Assembly: GCF_017377875.1 (NCBI RefSeq)
Contig: NZ_CP070975.1
Span: forward strand, 2,604,001 to 2,668,000
DNA: 64,000 nucleotides
Direction: 5' to 3'
Source: Alcaligenes sp. SORT26
Lineage (GTDB): Bacteria > Pseudomonadota > Gammaproteobacteria > Burkholderiales > Burkholderiaceae_B
Part shown: in pieces, positions 19,037 to 30,335 of the stretch
Layout of the letters: every line of letters starts with the position of its first letter
Position numbering within the stretch: position 1 is the first letter of the stretch
Position numbers and translations under genes: made by a program
The notes under the pieces: model-generated
Seen by the model: only the letters and a program-made list of their open reading frames with translations
Databases searched by the model: none
What the model was told of the DNA's origin: nothing

Positions 19037-19819
19037 ATGAATACAACAACAACTCGCCGCTCTTACTCCCTGCCCCGTGGAGTCCGTTTGAGCCTGATCG
19101 GTGCCAGTGCTGCGCTTGTGGCTGGTTGCGCCAGCGTGCCTAACCCCAACCCCCAGGATCCTTGGGAAGGCATGAACCGCGGCATCTACGCCTTTAACGA
19201 AACCGTGGACGGCGCGCTGATCAAACCGATTGCAGAAGGCTATAACGCTCTGACGCCGCAGCCTGCACGCACATGTATTAGTAACATTTTCAACAACCTG
19301 GGCGATGCCTGGTCGGCCGTCAACAGCTTCCTGCAAGGCGAACACGTTGACTTCTTCAACACCCTGGGTCGCGTCCTGTTCAACTCCACCATGGGGCTGG
19401 GCGGTTGTATCGACGTTGCCACCATGAACGGCTCCAAGCGCATCCCCAACGACTTTGGCGTGACGCTGGGCGTATGGGGCGTCAAATCTGGCCCTTACGT
19501 GGTTCTGCCCTTCTTTGGCCCCAGCACGGTTCGTGACGGTGTGGCACGCGGCACCAGCTTCCTGGAAGGCTTCTCGTCCACGGGTCCGATCATGGCCATC
19601 AAGGATGTACCCGTACGCAACAGCATCATGGGTCTGTGGGCTCTGGATGCCCGCGCTGGCGTGCTGGATGCAGAAAAACTTGTTAACGACATCGCCCTTG
19701 ACCGCTACAGCTTCATACGCGACGCTTACCTGCAACGACGCCATGCCTTGGTGCAAGCTCGCCGCACCGGTGGCGATACCAGCCAGGATTTGCCTGATTA
19801 CTCGGACGCAGACGAATAA
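19037..19819 (+). CDS. mlaA: Outer-membrane lipoprotein MlaA (VacJ family)
   Basis: 260 residues. A lipoprotein signal ends at the lipobox LVAGC, with lipid-modified C31 followed by A. The MlaA fold follows, with DPWEGMNRGIYAFNE and the glycine-rich FGPSTVRDG segment. It pulls mislocalised phospholipid from the outer leaflet and hands it to MlaC. The ATG at 19037 gives a normal-length signal; an ATG at 19013 would add eight residues. Being encoded inside the mla operon, between mlaD and mlaC, is a beta-proteobacterial arrangement; in E. coli it is separate. Confidence 0.92.
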   Translation: MNTTTTRRSYSLPRGVRLSLIGASAALVAGCASVPNPNPQDPWEGMNRGIYAFNETVDGALIKPIAEGYNALTPQPARTCISNIFNNLGDAWSAVNSFLQGEHVDFFNTLGRVLFNSTMGLGGCIDVATMNGSKRIPNDFGVTLGVWGVKSGPYVVLPFFGPSTVRDGVARGTSFLEGFSSTGPIMAIKDVPVRNSIMGLWALDARAGVLDAEKLVNDIALDRYSFIRDAYLQRRHALVQARRTGGDTSQDLPDYSDADE

Positions 19820-19858
19820 AAACGCCCTGCCCGCAGAACACTCATCTGGAGTTTTTTT

Positions 19859-20530
19859 ATGATTTCCCGTCCCGCCTTGGGCGGGACTGCTTTGCAGTCC
19901 TCTCCCTCTCGCCTGATTTCCTGGATTCTGACCGTCTGTGCAGCCTTGGCCCTGTGTTTGCACGCTGTGGCGGCTCAAGCACAAGCGGCTGACCCCAAAG
20001 GGGAGCCCAACAAGTTTGTTGAAGCGGTCGGCAATCAGGCCTTGCAAGTCGTCAAGGAAAGCGAATCCATCCGCAAGGGTGATCGTGCTGCCATCATGGC
20101 TGCGGTCAACGACCACATCATGCCTTACGTGAATCTGGAAAAGACCACCCGCCTGGCTGCTGGTCGTTACTGGCGTCAAGCCAATGCCGAGCAGCGCCAG
20201 AAGCTGGTTGATGCCTTCAAGGGCACGCTGGTGCGTACCTATAGCGGCGCCCTGTCCCGCGTTGACGACAAGACCCAACTGACCATTCTGCCTTTCCGTG
20301 GCGATGCCAATGCGGATGATGTGGTGGTGCGCTCCTCGCTGACCCAGCCTAACGGCGGCCCCGTGGGCGTGGATTACCGTCTGGAAAAAACACCAGAAGG
20401 CTGGAAAATCTACGACTTGAACGTGGAAGGCATCTGGCTGATCCAGAACTACCGCAACCAGTTCTCCCAGCAAATTGAACAGGGCGGTATTGATGGCCTG
20501 ATTCAGGCGCTGAACAAGCAAAACAGTTAA
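19859..20530 (+). CDS. mlaC: Periplasmic phospholipid shuttle MlaC
   Basis: 223 residues. A signal peptide (hydrophobic core about 19-38, likely cleavage after AQAQA) leads into the MlaC/Ttg2D domain, including YVNLEKTTRLAAGRYWRQA and VDYRLEKTPEGWKIYDLNVEG. It carries phospholipid between MlaA and MlaFED. TCTGGAG lies eight bases before the ATG. In related genomes a small STAS-domain gene (mlaB) normally follows; here the next 186 bp hold no such frame. Confidence 0.92.
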   Translation: MISRPALGGTALQSSPSRLISWILTVCAALALCLHAVAAQAQAADPKGEPNKFVEAVGNQALQVVKESESIRKGDRAAIMAAVNDHIMPYVNLEKTTRLAAGRYWRQANAEQRQKLVDAFKGTLVRTYSGALSRVDDKTQLTILPFRGDANADDVVVRSSLTQPNGGPVGVDYRLEKTPEGWKIYDLNVEGIWLIQNYRNQFSQQIEQGGIDGLIQALNKQNS

Positions 20531-20570
20531 GACAGGCCGTGGCAAGCACGGGCGCTTTGGTCGGGCATTC

Positions 20571-20650
20571 TTAAGCAGACCAGAGTCGTACTCTATAATA
20601 AAGAGCCTGATCACCCTCAAACAGGTCTACGCCCATGCGTAGGCCTGTTT
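20571..20650 (+). promoter_or_regulatory. Candidate promoter and leader hairpin before the ABC exporter
   Basis: TTAAGC (20571-20576) and TATAAT (20594-20599) are 17 bp apart. A 14-bp stem with one G-T pair (20619-20632 with 20637-20650, loop CCAT) follows, then no T-run. It may end mlaC transcripts or structure the leader of the exporter mRNA. Confidence 0.45.
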
Positions 20651-20716
20651 AGTTAACAAAGACGCTACAGCGACGACTTCCACCGCCACACCCGCGTCAG
20701 GCCAACCCACACTGCC

Positions 20717-21508
20717 ATGTCCGCCTTCAAACTCGATAACGTCAGCAAACGCTTCGCTCCCCAAAGCCGGGGACTCAAAAGCCTGTTTTCCCCTCCTCGT
20801 TCCGATGCCGGTTTTCTGGCCGTCGATCAGGTCAGCCTGACTATCGAACATGGTGAATTTTTTGGCTTGCTCGGCCCTAACGGCGCCGGCAAAACAACCC
20901 TGATCTCCATGCTGGCCGGCCTGACCCGCCCCACTAGCGGCCAGGTCAGCGTCTGTGGTTACGATGTGCGCACCCAGTACCAGAAAGCCCGCCAATCGCT
21001 GGGCGTGGTGCCGCAGGAAATTGTTTACGATCCCTTTTTCACCGTCCGTGAAACCCTGCGTCTGCAATCGGGCTACTTTGGCCTGAAAAACAATGACGAC
21101 TGGATCGACGAAATTCTGGCCAATCTGGCCTTGAGCGACAAGGCAGACGTCAATATGCGTGCCTTGTCCGGCGGCATGAAGCGCCGCGTTCTGGTGGCCC
21201 AGGCGCTGGTGCACCGCCCCCCTGTCATTATTCTGGATGAACCCACTGCCGGTGTGGACGTGGATCTGCGCCGCACGCTATGGGAGTTCATCATTCGTCT
21301 GAATCAACAAGGCCACACCATCTTGCTGACCACCCACTACCTGGAAGAAGCCCAGGCTCTCTGTGGTCGGCTGGCCATGCTGAAAAGCGGCAAGATCGTT
21401 GCTCTGGATACCACGCAAGCCATCATGGAGCGCGCAGGCGGCCACGATCTGGAGGATGCATTTGTGCGCATCATGCACAACGAAGGAAAAATGGGGGTGG
21501 CGCTATGA
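20717..21508 (+). CDS. ABC transporter ATP-binding protein (YadG-like)
   Basis: 263 residues with Walker A (GPNGAGKTT), signature (LSGGMKRR), and Walker B with catalytic glutamate (VIILDEPTAGVD). It belongs to the ABC-2 exporter class and resembles E. coli YadG; the partner permease is encoded immediately downstream with an ATGA overlap. In beta-proteobacteria this pair commonly sits between the mla genes and ibaG-murA. That suggests an envelope role, but no substrate is known. Confidence 0.88.
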   Translation: MSAFKLDNVSKRFAPQSRGLKSLFSPPRSDAGFLAVDQVSLTIEHGEFFGLLGPNGAGKTTLISMLAGLTRPTSGQVSVCGYDVRTQYQKARQSLGVVPQEIVYDPFFTVRETLRLQSGYFGLKNNDDWIDEILANLALSDKADVNMRALSGGMKRRVLVAQALVHRPPVIILDEPTAGVDVDLRRTLWEFIIRLNQQGHTILLTTHYLEEAQALCGRLAMLKSGKIVALDTTQAIMERAGGHDLEDAFVRIMHNEGKMGVAL

Positions 21509-22362
21509 ATCAGAACAACTCCCCAAAACACTGGGGCGTGCCTCAGAACACGGACGCTCCCGCAGCCAAAATCGGGACCCTTAGCCTGCCCCCGCAACCC
21601 AAAATGGGTTCGGGCTTTCCAACGCTGCTGCGTAAAGAGCTGATGCGTTTCTGGAAAGTGGGCTTTCAGACCATCGCCGCCCCCGTGCTGACGGCGCTGA
21701 TGTATTTGCTGATTTTCGCCCACGTCCTGGAAGGCCGCGTCACGGTGTACGACTCCGTGCCCTATACCGCCTTCCTGATTCCGGGCCTGATGATGATGAG
21801 CATGTTGCAAAACGCCTTTGCCAACCCCTCTTCATCACTCATTCAAAGCCGTATCACGGGCAATCTGGTCTTTATCCTGCTGCCGCCGCTCTCGCACCGC
21901 GAAATCTTCTCGGCCTACCTGCTGGCGTCCATCGCCCGCGGTATCTGTGTGGGCCTCTGTGTCTGGCTGGTGTCCCTGTTCTTTGTGTCTCTGCCCATCT
22001 CCAAGCCCTTGTGGGTATTGGTCTTTGCCATCCTGTCTTGCGGCATCATGGGCACCCTGGGGCTGATCGCCGGTTTGTGGTCTGAAAAATTCGACCAACT
22101 GGCAGCGTTCCAGAACTTTCTAATCATGCCCGCCACCTTCCTGTCGGGTGTGTTTTACTCCATCCATAGCTTGCCGCCCTTCTGGCAAACTGTTTCACAC
22201 TGGAATCCGCTGCTCTACACCATTGACGGATTCCGCTACGGTTTTTTTGCCGCCTCGGATATTTCTCCCTGGTTCAGCCTGACCGTTGTCGCCAGCGTCT
22301 TTGTTGCGCTGTGTCTGATTTCGCTACGCCTGCTTGCCTCAGGCTATAAATTACGGAATTGA
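21505..22362 (+). CDS. ABC-2 type permease (YadH-like)
   Basis: 285 residues. A soluble N-terminus of about 40 residues is followed by six membrane helices typical of ABC-2 permeases; the family motif is seen in NPLLYTIDGFRYGFF. The ATG at 21505 overlaps the ATPase stop (ATGA); longer versions run through that gene and are rejected. It should form the exporter with the upstream ATPase. Substrate unknown. Confidence 0.88.
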   Translation: MNQNNSPKHWGVPQNTDAPAAKIGTLSLPPQPKMGSGFPTLLRKELMRFWKVGFQTIAAPVLTALMYLLIFAHVLEGRVTVYDSVPYTAFLIPGLMMMSMLQNAFANPSSSLIQSRITGNLVFILLPPLSHREIFSAYLLASIARGICVGLCVWLVSLFFVSLPISKPLWVLVFAILSCGIMGTLGLIAGLWSEKFDQLAAFQNFLIMPATFLSGVFYSIHSLPPFWQTVSHWNPLLYTIDGFRYGFFAASDISPWFSLTVVASVFVALCLISLRLLASGYKLRN

Positions 22363-22366
22363 TTTC

Positions 22367-23866
<1,500 letters not shown>

Positions 23867-23867
<1 letters not shown>

Positions 23868-24541
23868 TGAGTCCCGCCGGTTTAAATCAACCTCTGACGC
23901 TGGCCTTGTCCAAAGGCCGGATTTTTGACGAAACCCTGCCTTTGCTGGAAGAGGCCGGTATCAAGGTGCTGGAAAGCCCAGAGACGTCGCGCAAACTGAT
24001 CCTGCCTACCAATAGTCCTGACCTGCGTCTGATTATTGTGCGTGCCACGGATGTCCCGACCTATGTGCAGTACGGTGCCGCCCATATCGGGATTGCCGGT
24101 AAGGACGTGCTGTACGAGCACATGGAACAGCACCCCGGCGGTCTGTATCAGCCGGTAGACCTGAACATTGCCCGCTGCCGTCTGTGCGTGGCCGTAGCCG
24201 AAGGCTTTGACTACCATTCGGCCGTCAAGCAAGGTTCGCGCCTGCGTATCGCCACCAAATACACCCGAGCTGCCCGCGAACACTTCGCCAGCAAGGGTGT
24301 GTACGTGGACCTGATCAAGCTGTATGGCTCCATGGAGCTGGCTCCGCTGGTCGGTCTGGCCGACGCCATTGTGGATCTGGTCTCCAGCGGTGGCACTCTG
24401 CGCGCCAACAAACTGGTGGAAGTGGAAGATATCAGCCCTATCTCCTCGCGCCTGATCGTCAACCAGGCCGCCATGAAGAACCGTGGCGCTCAGTTGCAAC
24501 CCCTGATCGACGCATTCTCGCGCGCTTCGGTGGACGAATAA
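23867..24541 (+). CDS. hisG: ATP phosphoribosyltransferase, short form HisG
   Basis: 224 residues. Catalyses ATP + PRPP to phosphoribosyl-ATP, the first step of histidine synthesis. It starts [18 protein letters not shown]. It has the short form without the C-terminal regulatory domain, so it needs HisZ (not in this window) for activity and feedback control. The PRPP loop region reads [18 protein letters not shown]. Translationally coupled to murA (TAATG). Confidence 0.95.
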
Positions 24542-24582
24542 GCCCTCTTCACCTCCCTGGTGTAAACAGTCGGTGAATCCAG

Positions 24583-24617
24583 CTTAGGCAAAAGGCGTAG
24601 ACCGCTTTTTGCCTAAG
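24583..24617 (+). other. Stable hairpin between hisG and hisD
   Basis: A 15-bp stem with one G-T pair (24583-24597 with 24603-24617) and a TAGAC loop lies in the 125-bp hisG-hisD gap. No T-run follows, so it may act as an mRNA-stability or attenuation element rather than a terminator. No his-codon leader peptide was seen. Confidence 0.5.
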
Positions 24618-24666
24618 CGAAATGTTATACACTGGCCTTTGAACCTTAGCTTTTTCCTATAGCGAC

Positions 24667-25971
24667 ATGTCACTGATCCATCGCCTGAACTCCCAATCCG
24701 CCCAGTTCGATGCCGAACTGCGCACTCTACTGGCTTACGAAGCGTCCGAAGACGCGTCTATTGAGCACGCCTGTGCCGAGATCCTGCATCGTATCCAGCA
24801 TGAGGGAGACACGGCCTTGCTGGACTACACACGCCGCTTTGATCGCATGGCGGTTGAACAGGCCAGCGCACTGGAAATCTCTAAAGAAGAACTGTTTGCG
24901 GCTCTGGGCAGCCTGCCTGCCGATCAGCGCAAGGCACTGGAACAGGCCGCCGAACGCGTGCGCCGCTATCACGAGCATCAACGCACGGAAACCTGGACCT
25001 ACACAGAAGCCGACGGCACCGTGCTGGGACAACAGGTCACTCCCTTGGACCGTGTGGGACTGTACGTTCCCGGTGGCAAGGCGGCTTACCCCTCTTCCGT
25101 TCTGATGAACGCCATCCCTGCCAAAGTGGCGGGCGTTCCTGAACTGATCATGGTCACGCCTACACCCGATGGCGTGCGCAACCCCATCGTACTGGCGGCT
25201 GCCGCTCTGGGTGGTGTTGATCGCGTATTCACCATTGGTGGCGCGCAAGCAGTAGGCGCCCTGGCCTACGGTACAGACACAGTGCCTGCAGTGGACAAGA
25301 TTGTCGGCCCCGGCAACGCCTATGTGGCCGCTGCCAAGCGCCGCGTCTTTGGCGTGGTGGGCATCGACATGATTGCTGGCCCCTCCGAGATCCTGATCAT
25401 CAGCGACGGCAGTGCCCCTGCCGACTGGGTGGCCATGGACCTGTTCTCCCAGGCCGAACACGACGAGCTGGCCCAGGCCATCTTGCTGTGCCCCGATGCC
25501 GACTTCCTGGATCAGGTTGAAGCGGCTATCGAACGTTTATTGCCTACCATGCCACGTGCGGACATCATCCGCCGCAGCCTGTCAGGCCGTGGTGCCCTGA
25601 TCCACGTCCGTGATCTGGACGAGGCCTGTCGGATCAGCAACCATATCGCGCCGGAACACCTGGAAGTCTCTACCCAGAACGCCCAGGACTTGTTGGGCAA
25701 AATCCGCCATGCTGGCGCCATTTTCCTGGGCCCCTACAGCTCCGAATCGCTGGGCGATTACTGTGCCGGGCCTAACCATGTCCTGCCGACGGCACGCACT
25801 GCGCGTTTCTCGTCACCCTTGGGCGTCTACGATTTCCAGAAACGCAGCAGCATTATCCAGGTTTCAGAATCAGGCGCCCAAACACTGGGACCCATAGCCG
25901 CTACGCTGGCACAAGGCGAGGGGCTGTACGCCCACGCTGCCAGCGCGCAATTCCGATTGAACCAATCCTGA
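24667..25971 (+). CDS. hisD: Histidinol dehydrogenase HisD
   Basis: 434 residues. Zinc enzyme oxidising L-histidinol to histidine in two NAD-dependent steps. Conserved parts include [28 protein letters not shown], the metal-binding SQAEHDE, and the catalytic EH pair in IAPEHLEV. Normally followed by hisC in beta-proteobacterial his operons; here hisB follows after 25 bp. Confidence 0.97.
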   Translation: MSLIHRLNSQSAQFDAELRTLLAYEASEDASIEHACAEILHRIQHEGDTALLDYTRRFDRMAVEQASALEISKEELFAALGSLPADQRKALEQAAERVRRYHEHQRTETWTYTEADGTVLGQQVTPLDRVGLYVPGGKAAYPSSVLMNAIPAKVAGVPELIMVTPTPDGVRNPIVLAAAALGGVDRVFTIGGAQAVGALAYGTDTVPAVDKIVGPGNAYVAAAKRRVFGVVGIDMIAGPSEILIISDGSAPADWVAMDLFSQAEHDELAQAILLCPDADFLDQVEAAIERLLPTMPRADIIRRSLSGRGALIHVRDLDEACRISNHIAPEHLEVSTQNAQDLLGKIRHAGAIFLGPYSSESLGDYCAGPNHVLPTARTARFSSPLGVYDFQKRSSIIQVSESGAQTLGPIAATLAQGEGLYAHAASAQFRLNQS

Positions 25972-25996
25972 TACCGGCCTTGCCGCCGGCTCTGAT

Positions 25997-26584
25997 ATGC
26001 GTACCGCCGAGATTACCCGCAATACTAATGAAACCCGCATCCGCGTGGCCGTTAACCTGGACGGCACTGGCCGTCACTCGCTCAACAGCGGCGTGCCTTT
26101 TCTGGACCACATGCTGGACCAGATTGCCCGCCACGGCCTGATTGACCTGGACGTGCACTGTGAGGGCGATACCCACATCGACGATCACCATACCGTCGAG
26201 GATATTGGCATTGCGCTGGGCCAGGCTTTTGCCAAGGCCGTAGGCAGCAAAGCCGGTCTGCGCCGTTACGGCCACTCCTACGTGCCGCTGGACGAAGCTC
26301 TGTCGCGCGTAGTCGTGGACTTCTCCGGTCGCCCAGGTCTATTTTATTTTGTGCCCTTTACCCGCGCACGAATCGGCCAGTTCGATGTAGACTTGGCACG
26401 CGAGTTTTTCCAGGGTTTTGTGAATCACGCCCTGGTTTCTATGCACATCGATAACCTGCGCGGCGAAAACGCACACCACCAGTGCGAAACCGTGTTCAAA
26501 GCCTTTGGCCGAGCATTGCGCATGGCTCTGGAGCTGGACCCACGTAGCGAAGGCGTGGTGCCTTCGACCAAAGGGGTTCTGTAA
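25997..26584 (+). CDS. hisB: Imidazoleglycerol-phosphate dehydratase HisB
   Basis: 195 residues, the monofunctional dehydratase without the phosphatase domain of E. coli HisB. Manganese-binding histidine motifs are visible in [18 protein letters not shown] and in the C-terminal [10 protein letters not shown]-like segment ([17 protein letters not shown]). So histidinol-phosphatase must be encoded elsewhere. Lies between hisD and hisH in the operon. Confidence 0.96.
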   Translation: MRTAEITRNTNETRIRVAVNLDGTGRHSLNSGVPFLDHMLDQIARHGLIDLDVHCEGDTHIDDHHTVEDIGIALGQAFAKAVGSKAGLRRYGHSYVPLDEALSRVVVDFSGRPGLFYFVPFTRARIGQFDVDLAREFFQGFVNHALVSMHIDNLRGENAHHQCETVFKAFGRALRMALELDPRSEGVVPSTKGVL

Positions 26585-26604
26585 ACGTCCTTCGGACACA
26601 TATC

Positions 26605-27255
26605 GTGACCACTATCGCTATTGTCGATTACGGTTCGGGCAACATCTTCTCGGTTGCCCGAGCACTGCATGCCGCCGCACCTGATGCGCGCATCATTCTT
26701 GCTCAAACCCCTCAAGCCATTCTGGATGCGGACCGGGTTGTATTACCCGGCCAGGGCGCCATGCCTGATTGCATGGCCCACCTGGACCAGTCCGGTTTGC
26801 GCGATGCCCTCCTGACGGCAGCACGCAGCAAGCCCTTGCTGGGTATCTGCGTTGGCGAACAAATGCTGTTCGACTCCAGCCAGGAAGGCGACGTCCCCTG
26901 TTTAGGTCTGATTCCCGGCCAAGTGCGCCGTTTTGAAGGCCCCAACTACAAAAGCAGTGATCCTGCTGACTCCGGCCCCGGGTTGAAAGTGCCCCATATT
27001 GGCTGGAACCGCGTACACCAGACTCAGGATCATCCCTTATGGGCTGGCATTGAGGATGGCGCGTTCTTTTACTTTGTACACAGCTACTTTGTCGATCCGC
27101 TGCATATAGATCAAACTTGTGGTTCGACGCACTATGGCCAACGCTTTACCTCTGCGATAGCAAACGCTAATATTTTTGCGTTGCAATGCCATCCTGAGAA
27201 AAGTGCAGACAACGGCCTGCAACTGTTCCGGAATTTCGCCAACTGGAAGCCATGA
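26605..27255 (+). CDS. hisH: Imidazole glycerol phosphate synthase glutaminase subunit HisH
   Basis: 216 residues, class I glutamine amidotransferase. Triad C82 (LLGICVGEQ), H196 and E198 (CHPEKS). It supplies ammonia to HisF. The start is a GTG at 26605 ([13 protein letters not shown]), 20 bp after hisB; the family N-terminus supports it. Confidence 0.95.
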   Translation: MTTIAIVDYGSGNIFSVARALHAAAPDARIILAQTPQAILDADRVVLPGQGAMPDCMAHLDQSGLRDALLTAARSKPLLGICVGEQMLFDSSQEGDVPCLGLIPGQVRRFEGPNYKSSDPADSGPGLKVPHIGWNRVHQTQDHPLWAGIEDGAFFYFVHSYFVDPLHIDQTCGSTHYGQRFTSAIANANIFALQCHPEKSADNGLQLFRNFANWKP

Positions 27256-27332
27256 TTTTTCAATAAGCCTCCCCAGCGTTTTTCTGACTTTTTCCGACCC
27301 AGTATTTCTTACGTTTTTTACGGCTAAAGACC

Positions 27333-28073
27333 ATGCTTTTGATTCCCGCCATCGACCTTAAAGACGGGCGTTGTGTGCGCCTACGCCAGGGTGACCTGGA
27401 TGACGCCACTATTTTCTCGGATGATCCGGCCAAAATAGCAACACAGTGGCTAGAGCAAGGGGCCCGTCGCCTGCATCTGGTGGACCTGAACGGCGCCTTC
27501 GCGGGCAAGCCCAAAAACGGCGAAGCCATCAAATCCATTATTGCTGCCATTGACGGTGAAATTCCCGTCCAGATCGGCGGTGGTATTCGCGACCTGGATA
27601 CCATCGAGCGCTATCTGGATGCTGGCATGAGCTATGTCATCATTGGCACCGCCGCTGTCAAAAGCCCCGGCTTTTTGCAAGACGCCTGCAGCGCTTTCCC
27701 AGGCAGCATCATTGTTGGCCTGGATGCTCGTGATGGCAAAATCGCCACCGACGGCTGGAGCAAGCTGACGCGCCACGACGTGCTGGATCTGGCCAAGAAG
27801 TTTGAAGACTACGGCTGCGAATCCATTATCTACACCGACATCGGCCGTGATGGCATGCTGACAGGCGTCAATATTGAAGCCACCGTCAAGCTGTCCCAGC
27901 ACGTGAAGATCCCGGTTATTGCCTCTGGCGGCGTGACCAACCTGAAAGACATCGAAGACCTGTGTGCCGTCGAGCACGAAGGGGTTGAGGGTGTCATTCT
28001 GGGCCGCAGCATCTACGAAGGCACCCTGAATTTTGCCGAGGCACAAACCTTTGCTGACGAGTACCAGGCATGA
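27333..28073 (+). CDS. hisA: ProFAR isomerase HisA
   Basis: 246 residues, a beta/alpha barrel that isomerises ProFAR to PRFAR. The catalytic aspartates are in [10 protein letters not shown] and YTDIGRDGM, and the phosphate-binding glycines in IGGGIRD and ASGGV. The 77-bp gap after hisH is pyrimidine rich. The stop overlaps the hisF start (ATGA). Confidence 0.96.
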   Translation: MLLIPAIDLKDGRCVRLRQGDLDDATIFSDDPAKIATQWLEQGARRLHLVDLNGAFAGKPKNGEAIKSIIAAIDGEIPVQIGGGIRDLDTIERYLDAGMSYVIIGTAAVKSPGFLQDACSAFPGSIIVGLDARDGKIATDGWSKLTRHDVLDLAKKFEDYGCESIIYTDIGRDGMLTGVNIEATVKLSQHVKIPVIASGGVTNLKDIEDLCAVEHEGVEGVILGRSIYEGTLNFAEAQTFADEYQA

Positions 28074-28861
28074 GCCAGGACGTCACAAGCGAATTAGCCT
28101 GCCGCATCATTCCTTGTCTGGATGTCACCGCCGGTCGTGTCGTTAAAGGCATCAACTTTGTGGGCCTGGTCGATGCCGGAGACCCGGTTGAGATCGCCCG
28201 CAAATACAACGACCAGGGCGCTGACGAACTCACATTCCTGGACATTACCGCCACCTCGGACAACCGCGATCTGATTTTGCCCATCATCGAACAGGTGGCC
28301 AGCCAGATTTTCATCCCCCTGACGGTGGGTGGTGGTGTGCGCGAAGTGGCCGACATCCAGCGCCTGCTCAATGCCGGTGCGGACAAAGTGTCCATCAACA
28401 GCGCCGCCATCAGCAATCCTGACCTGGTGCGTGCCGCCAGCGACCATCACGGCAAACAGTGCATGGTCGTGGCCATTGATGCCCGCCGTGTCAGCGCCGA
28501 GAACGAAGCCCCCCGCTGGGAAGTCTTTACCCACGGTGGTCGCCGCGCAACCGGCCTGGATGTGGTTGAGTGGGCTGCTCGCATGGCCGAATACGGCGCA
28601 GGTGAGCTGCTCTTGACCAGCATGGACCGCGACGGCACCAAATCCGGCTTTGATCTGGAACTGACCCGTGCTGTGTCTGATGCCGTCTCCGTTCCCGTCA
28701 TCGCCTCTGGCGGTGTGGGCGGGCTGCAAGACCTGGCCGATGGCGTCATCCAAGGTGGTGCCAGCGCCGTACTGGCCGCCAGCATTTTCCACTATGGTCA
28801 ACACACTATTGCTGAAGCCAAGGATTTCATGGCTGCGCAAGGTATTCAGGTGCGACGCTAA
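28070..28861 (+). CDS. hisF: Imidazole glycerol phosphate synthase cyclase subunit HisF
   Basis: 263 residues, a beta/alpha barrel. With HisH it makes imidazole glycerol phosphate and AICAR. The catalytic aspartates are in [15 protein letters not shown] and [15 protein letters not shown]. Overlaps hisA by four bases, and its TAA shares a base with the hisI ATG. Confidence 0.97.
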   Translation: MSQDVTSELACRIIPCLDVTAGRVVKGINFVGLVDAGDPVEIARKYNDQGADELTFLDITATSDNRDLILPIIEQVASQIFIPLTVGGGVREVADIQRLLNAGADKVSINSAAISNPDLVRAASDHHGKQCMVVAIDARRVSAENEAPRWEVFTHGGRRATGLDVVEWAARMAEYGAGELLLTSMDRDGTKSGFDLELTRAVSDAVSVPVIASGGVGGLQDLADGVIQGGASAVLAASIFHYGQHTIAEAKDFMAAQGIQVRR

Positions 28862-29265
28862 TGGCTGACTTACCGGCTTGGCTGGCTGAAATCCGCTTTG
28901 ATGAACAGGGTTTGATTCCTGCGATTGCGCAGGATCAGGCCACGGGCAAAATCTTGATGGTGGCCTGGATGAACCAGGAATCCCTGCAAGAGACCGTCAG
29001 CACCGGCCGCGCCGTGTACTGGTCGCGTTCCCGCAAGCGCCTGTGGCGCAAGGGCGAGGAGTCCGGCCACGTACAACATGTCAGCGATTTGCGCCTGGAT
29101 TGCGACGGTGACGTTATTTTGCTCAGCGTGGAGCAGGTTGGCCAGATCGCTTGCCATACGGGGCGTGAAAGCTGCTTCTTTCGCCAGCTACAAGGCCAAA
29201 GCGATGAGGCACAGTGGGTCACAGTTGACCCCGTCCTGAAAGACCCGGAGCATATTTACCGATGA
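28861..29265 (+). CDS. hisI: Phosphoribosyl-AMP cyclohydrolase HisI
   Basis: 134 residues, monofunctional. It opens the adenine ring of PR-AMP. The metal-binding cysteines and aspartates are seen in [14 protein letters not shown] and [11 protein letters not shown]. The neighbouring hisE is a separate gene, as usual in beta-proteobacteria, rather than fused as in E. coli. Confidence 0.95.
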   Translation: MADLPAWLAEIRFDEQGLIPAIAQDQATGKILMVAWMNQESLQETVSTGRAVYWSRSRKRLWRKGEESGHVQHVSDLRLDCDGDVILLSVEQVGQIACHTGRESCFFRQLQGQSDEAQWVTVDPVLKDPEHIYR

Positions 29266-29615
29266 GCGAACAACCTACCATCGACACCATCCTGGATCAC
29301 CTTGGCCGTACGCTGAAGTCCCGTTTGCCTGCTCAAGGCGGGGACCCATCCTCGTCCTACGCGGCCAAGCTGCTGGCCAAAGGCCCGGATGCCTTTTTGA
29401 AGAAGATTGGCGAAGAAGCGACCGAGCTGGTCATGGCGGCCAAAGATGAAGAGCGCGAGCGCATTGTCTACGAAACCGCTGATCTGTGGTTCCATAGTCT
29501 GGTGGCCCTGACTTATTACGGTTTGGAGCCGCGTGATGTGCTGACAGAACTGCTGCGCCGTGAAGGTACATCAGGACTGGAAGAAAAAGCTTCGCGGCCT
29601 AAGGATCAAGTGTAA
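29262..29615 (+). CDS. hisE: Phosphoribosyl-ATP pyrophosphohydrolase HisE
   Basis: 117 residues, all-alpha MazG-like fold, hydrolysing PR-ATP to PR-AMP. The EEATE motif ([17 protein letters not shown]) that binds magnesium is present. Overlaps hisI by four bases. Last his gene of this cluster. Confidence 0.95.
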   Translation: MSEQPTIDTILDHLGRTLKSRLPAQGGDPSSSYAAKLLAKGPDAFLKKIGEEATELVMAAKDEERERIVYETADLWFHSLVALTYYGLEPRDVLTELLRREGTSGLEEKASRPKDQV

Positions 29616-29660
29616 TCCTGTCATCTAGTCGCGCTACACTGTCCTAATACCTAGATTTTC

Positions 29661-29693
29661 GGCACTCGCTAGGCGAGTGCCTCGCTACCGAGG
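29661..29693 (+). promoter_or_regulatory. Two overlapping hairpins covering the hinT ribosome-binding site
   Basis: GGCACTCGC (29661-29669) pairs with GCGAGTGCC (29673-29681). CCTCG (29680-29684) pairs with CGAGG (29689-29693). The second stem hides GAGG, the only Shine-Dalgarno, six bases before the ATG. The stems share two bases, and GCGAG can also pair with CTCGC (29681-29685), so the folds compete. This could tune translation; not a known riboswitch class to me. Confidence 0.45.
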
Positions 29694-29698
29694 TTGCT

Positions 29699-30067
29699 AT
29701 GAGCGAGAACTGTCTGTTTTGTAAAATTGCTGCTGATCAGATCCCGTCCAAAAAAGTCTACGAGGACGAGGACTTTCTGGCGTTTCACGACATCAACCCA
29801 GCCGCACCAATCCATATCCTGGTCATCCCCAAGAAACACGTCGTCTCCATGCAGGACGTATCGGGTCAGGATAGCGAATGGTTGGGTAAAATGATGGCTT
29901 TGGCACCTTCCCTGGCCGCAAAGGCTGGTTGTCGCCCCGGCCCAGAAGGCGGTTTCCGCATTGTCATCAACAACGGTTTGGATGGCGGGCAGGAAATCAA
30001 CCATTTACACATGCACATCTTGGGCGGTGAGCGCCCATGGCAACAACGCGCAGCCATGGCTGCTTAA
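29699..30067 (+). CDS. hinT: Histidine triad (HIT) nucleotide-binding protein
   Basis: 122 residues. The HIT signature HLHMHILGG lies near the C-terminus, and a cysteine pair CLFC sits near the N-terminus, as in many bacterial HinT proteins. HinT enzymes hydrolyse AMP-linked amines such as aminoacyl-adenylates. Between hisE and tatA, its usual place in beta-proteobacteria. 83 bp of structured leader precede it. Confidence 0.93.
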   Translation: MSENCLFCKIAADQIPSKKVYEDEDFLAFHDINPAAPIHILVIPKKHVVSMQDVSGQDSEWLGKMMALAPSLAAKAGCRPGPEGGFRIVINNGLDGGQEINHLHMHILGGERPWQQRAAMAA

Positions 30068-30079
30068 GGGAGATACATT

Positions 30080-30313
30080 ATGGGTAGCTTTAGCATTTGG
30101 CACTGGCTGATCGTTCTGGTCATCGTTGCCCTGGTTTTCGGCACCAAAAAACTGCGTAACATCGGCTCGGATCTGGGCGGTGCAGTCAAAGGCTTTAAAG
30201 AAGGCATGAAAGACGTGGGTGAAGAAGACAAAACACCCGAATCCGTCAGCCAGCGCGCTGCCGATCCCCAAACGATCGACGTGCAGGCCAAGGAAAAATC
30301 CGATCGCGCCTGA
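30080..30313 (+). CDS. tatA: Sec-independent protein translocase TatA
   Basis: 77 residues. An N-terminal membrane helix ([20 protein letters not shown]), then an amphipathic helix with [19 protein letters not shown], and a charged tail. TatA oligomers form the conduit for folded, twin-arginine proteins. 12 bp after hinT, so in the same transcription unit. Confidence 0.95.
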   Translation: MGSFSIWHWLIVLVIVALVFGTKKLRNIGSDLGGAVKGFKEGMKDVGEEDKTPESVSQRAADPQTIDVQAKEKSDRA

Positions 30314-30335
30314 TCCCCTTCTTGTGTGAGTCTGA

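Noticed and set aside
18956-20620. Minus-strand open frame of 554 codons
   Set aside because: It is antisense to mlaA and mlaC, both of which have clear signal peptides and family motifs.
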